From an uncultured Clostridia bacterium (GTDB lineage: Bacteria; Bacillota; Clostridia; TANB77; CAG-508), in the NCBI GenBank assembly GCA_944392065.1, contig CALXVO010000084.1, positions 1 to 5,435 on the forward strand: a DNA stretch of 5,435 bases. Reading direction: 5' to 3'. Below, in pieces: positions 5,049 through 5,435 of this stretch. The translations under genes were made by a program, and so were the position numbers. Below the pieces are notes generated by a model. That model was not told the origin of the DNA and searched no databases. It saw only the letters and a program-made list of their open reading frames with translations. How positions within the stretch are numbered: the first letter of the stretch is position 1; every line of letters begins with the position of its first letter.

Positions 5049-5435
5049 TTATAATATATTTTTCAAAACAATTGTCTTCATTCTACTCATTTCTTGAAGT
5101 GTCGTTAAAACGCCCTCATTTCCTATACCACTGTGTTTCCATCCACCAAATGGCATTTCGAATGAACGATAGAAGCTTGCACCATTTACAATTGCTCCAC
5201 CACATTCTAATCTATCTGCAATTTTCATTCCTAATGAATAATCTTTTGTGATAACACATCCACATAATCCATAAGAAGATTGGTTAGCAATTTCTATTGC
5301 TTCTTCTACAGTATCAAATCCTATAACAGAGATAACTGGTCCAAAGATTTCCATATCCTTTGCAACTTCCATATCTTTTGTTACATTATCTAATATTGTT
5401 GGATAGTAGTATGCGTCTTCTCTTTTTCCACCACA
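5049..5435 (-). CDS. NAD(P)-dependent aldehyde dehydrogenase, C-terminal part
   Basis: The last 128 codons of an aldehyde dehydrogenase of about 480 residues. The gene enters at the right edge in an open frame, and the true start is outside. Visible family features are CGGKRE and YYYPTIL at the left of the fragment, MEIFGPVISV with the conserved Glu that helps orient the cofactor, the block ANQSSYGLCGCVIT, and the terminal MPFGGWKHSGIGNEG. The catalytic Cys and the nucleotide-binding motifs lie upstream of the window. These enzymes oxidise aldehydes to acids in the cytoplasm. The fragment shows no sign of the acylating (CoA) type. The gene is on the same strand as fucO and upstream of it, and the gap is almost wholly the inverted-repeat element. 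The pair could dismutate an aldehyde such as lactaldehyde to acid and alcohol. No terminator is seen after the stop. The substrate is unknown. Confidence 0.9.
   Translation of the reverse strand, partial: CGGKREDAYYYPTILDNVTKDMEVAKDMEIFGPVISVIGFDTVEEAIEIANQSSYGLCGCVITKDYSLGMKIADRLECGGAIVNGASFYRSFEMPFGGWKHSGIGNEGVLTTLQEMSRMKTIVLKNIL

Noticed and set aside
5033..5251. Plus-strand ORF of 72 codons opposite the aldehyde dehydrogenase gene.
   Set aside because: It is antisense to conserved coding sequence, and its start lies in the terminal repeat of the inverted-repeat element. No supporting signals.

Overview
The window looks like a chromosomal segment of a low-GC, Gram-positive, spore-forming-type bacterium of the class Clostridia. 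Coding DNA is strongly A/T-biased, ribosome binding sites are AGGAGG-like, and promoters match the housekeeping consensus. The genes include the Spo0H/SigH sigma factor, a bacterial NFACT protein (RqcH) and fermentative alcohol and aldehyde dehydrogenases of clostridial type. The genus cannot be fixed from the sequence alone.

Layout. Positions 1-1265, minus strand: a consensus promoter drives sigH, whose stop codon is one base from a tRNA-Thr(GGU) gene. This is followed after 56 bp by the start of a membrane-anchored L,D-transpeptidase that runs off the left edge. No terminator separates the three, so they probably form one transcript. Positions 1322-3259, plus strand: divergently transcribed rqcH with its own promoter and a hairpin terminator. 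Positions 3274-3606, minus strand: an 84-residue orphan ORF of clearly higher GC content with its own extended -10 promoter. Positions 3683-5435, minus strand: a FucO-like iron-dependent alcohol dehydrogenase preceded by the C-terminal part of an NAD(P)-dependent aldehyde dehydrogenase, which together look like a fermentative aldehyde/alcohol operon.

Points that stand out. (1) The 3' end of rqcH carries an extra C in a CCCC run. The zero frame ends early, while a +1 shift at CCC-C restores the conserved family ending. This is a sequencing error, a mutation or a candidate recoding site. (2) The gap between the two dehydrogenase genes is almost filled by a 173-bp element with perfect 16-bp terminal inverted repeats and a nested long hairpin. 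Removing it leaves an ordinary 35-bp operon gap, so it looks like a MITE-like insertion. (3) The GC-rich orphan gene looks foreign to its surroundings. (4) SigH and tRNA-Thr are packed with a single base between them. (5) RqcH has an acidic insertion of about 50 residues in its NFACT-N domain.

The genes serve separate roles: transition-state and sporulation transcription, cell wall cross-linking, rescue of stalled 50S subunits, and redox fermentation. Apart from the two apparent operons they show no single shared pathway. I see no CRISPR array, phage module or recognised defence system.
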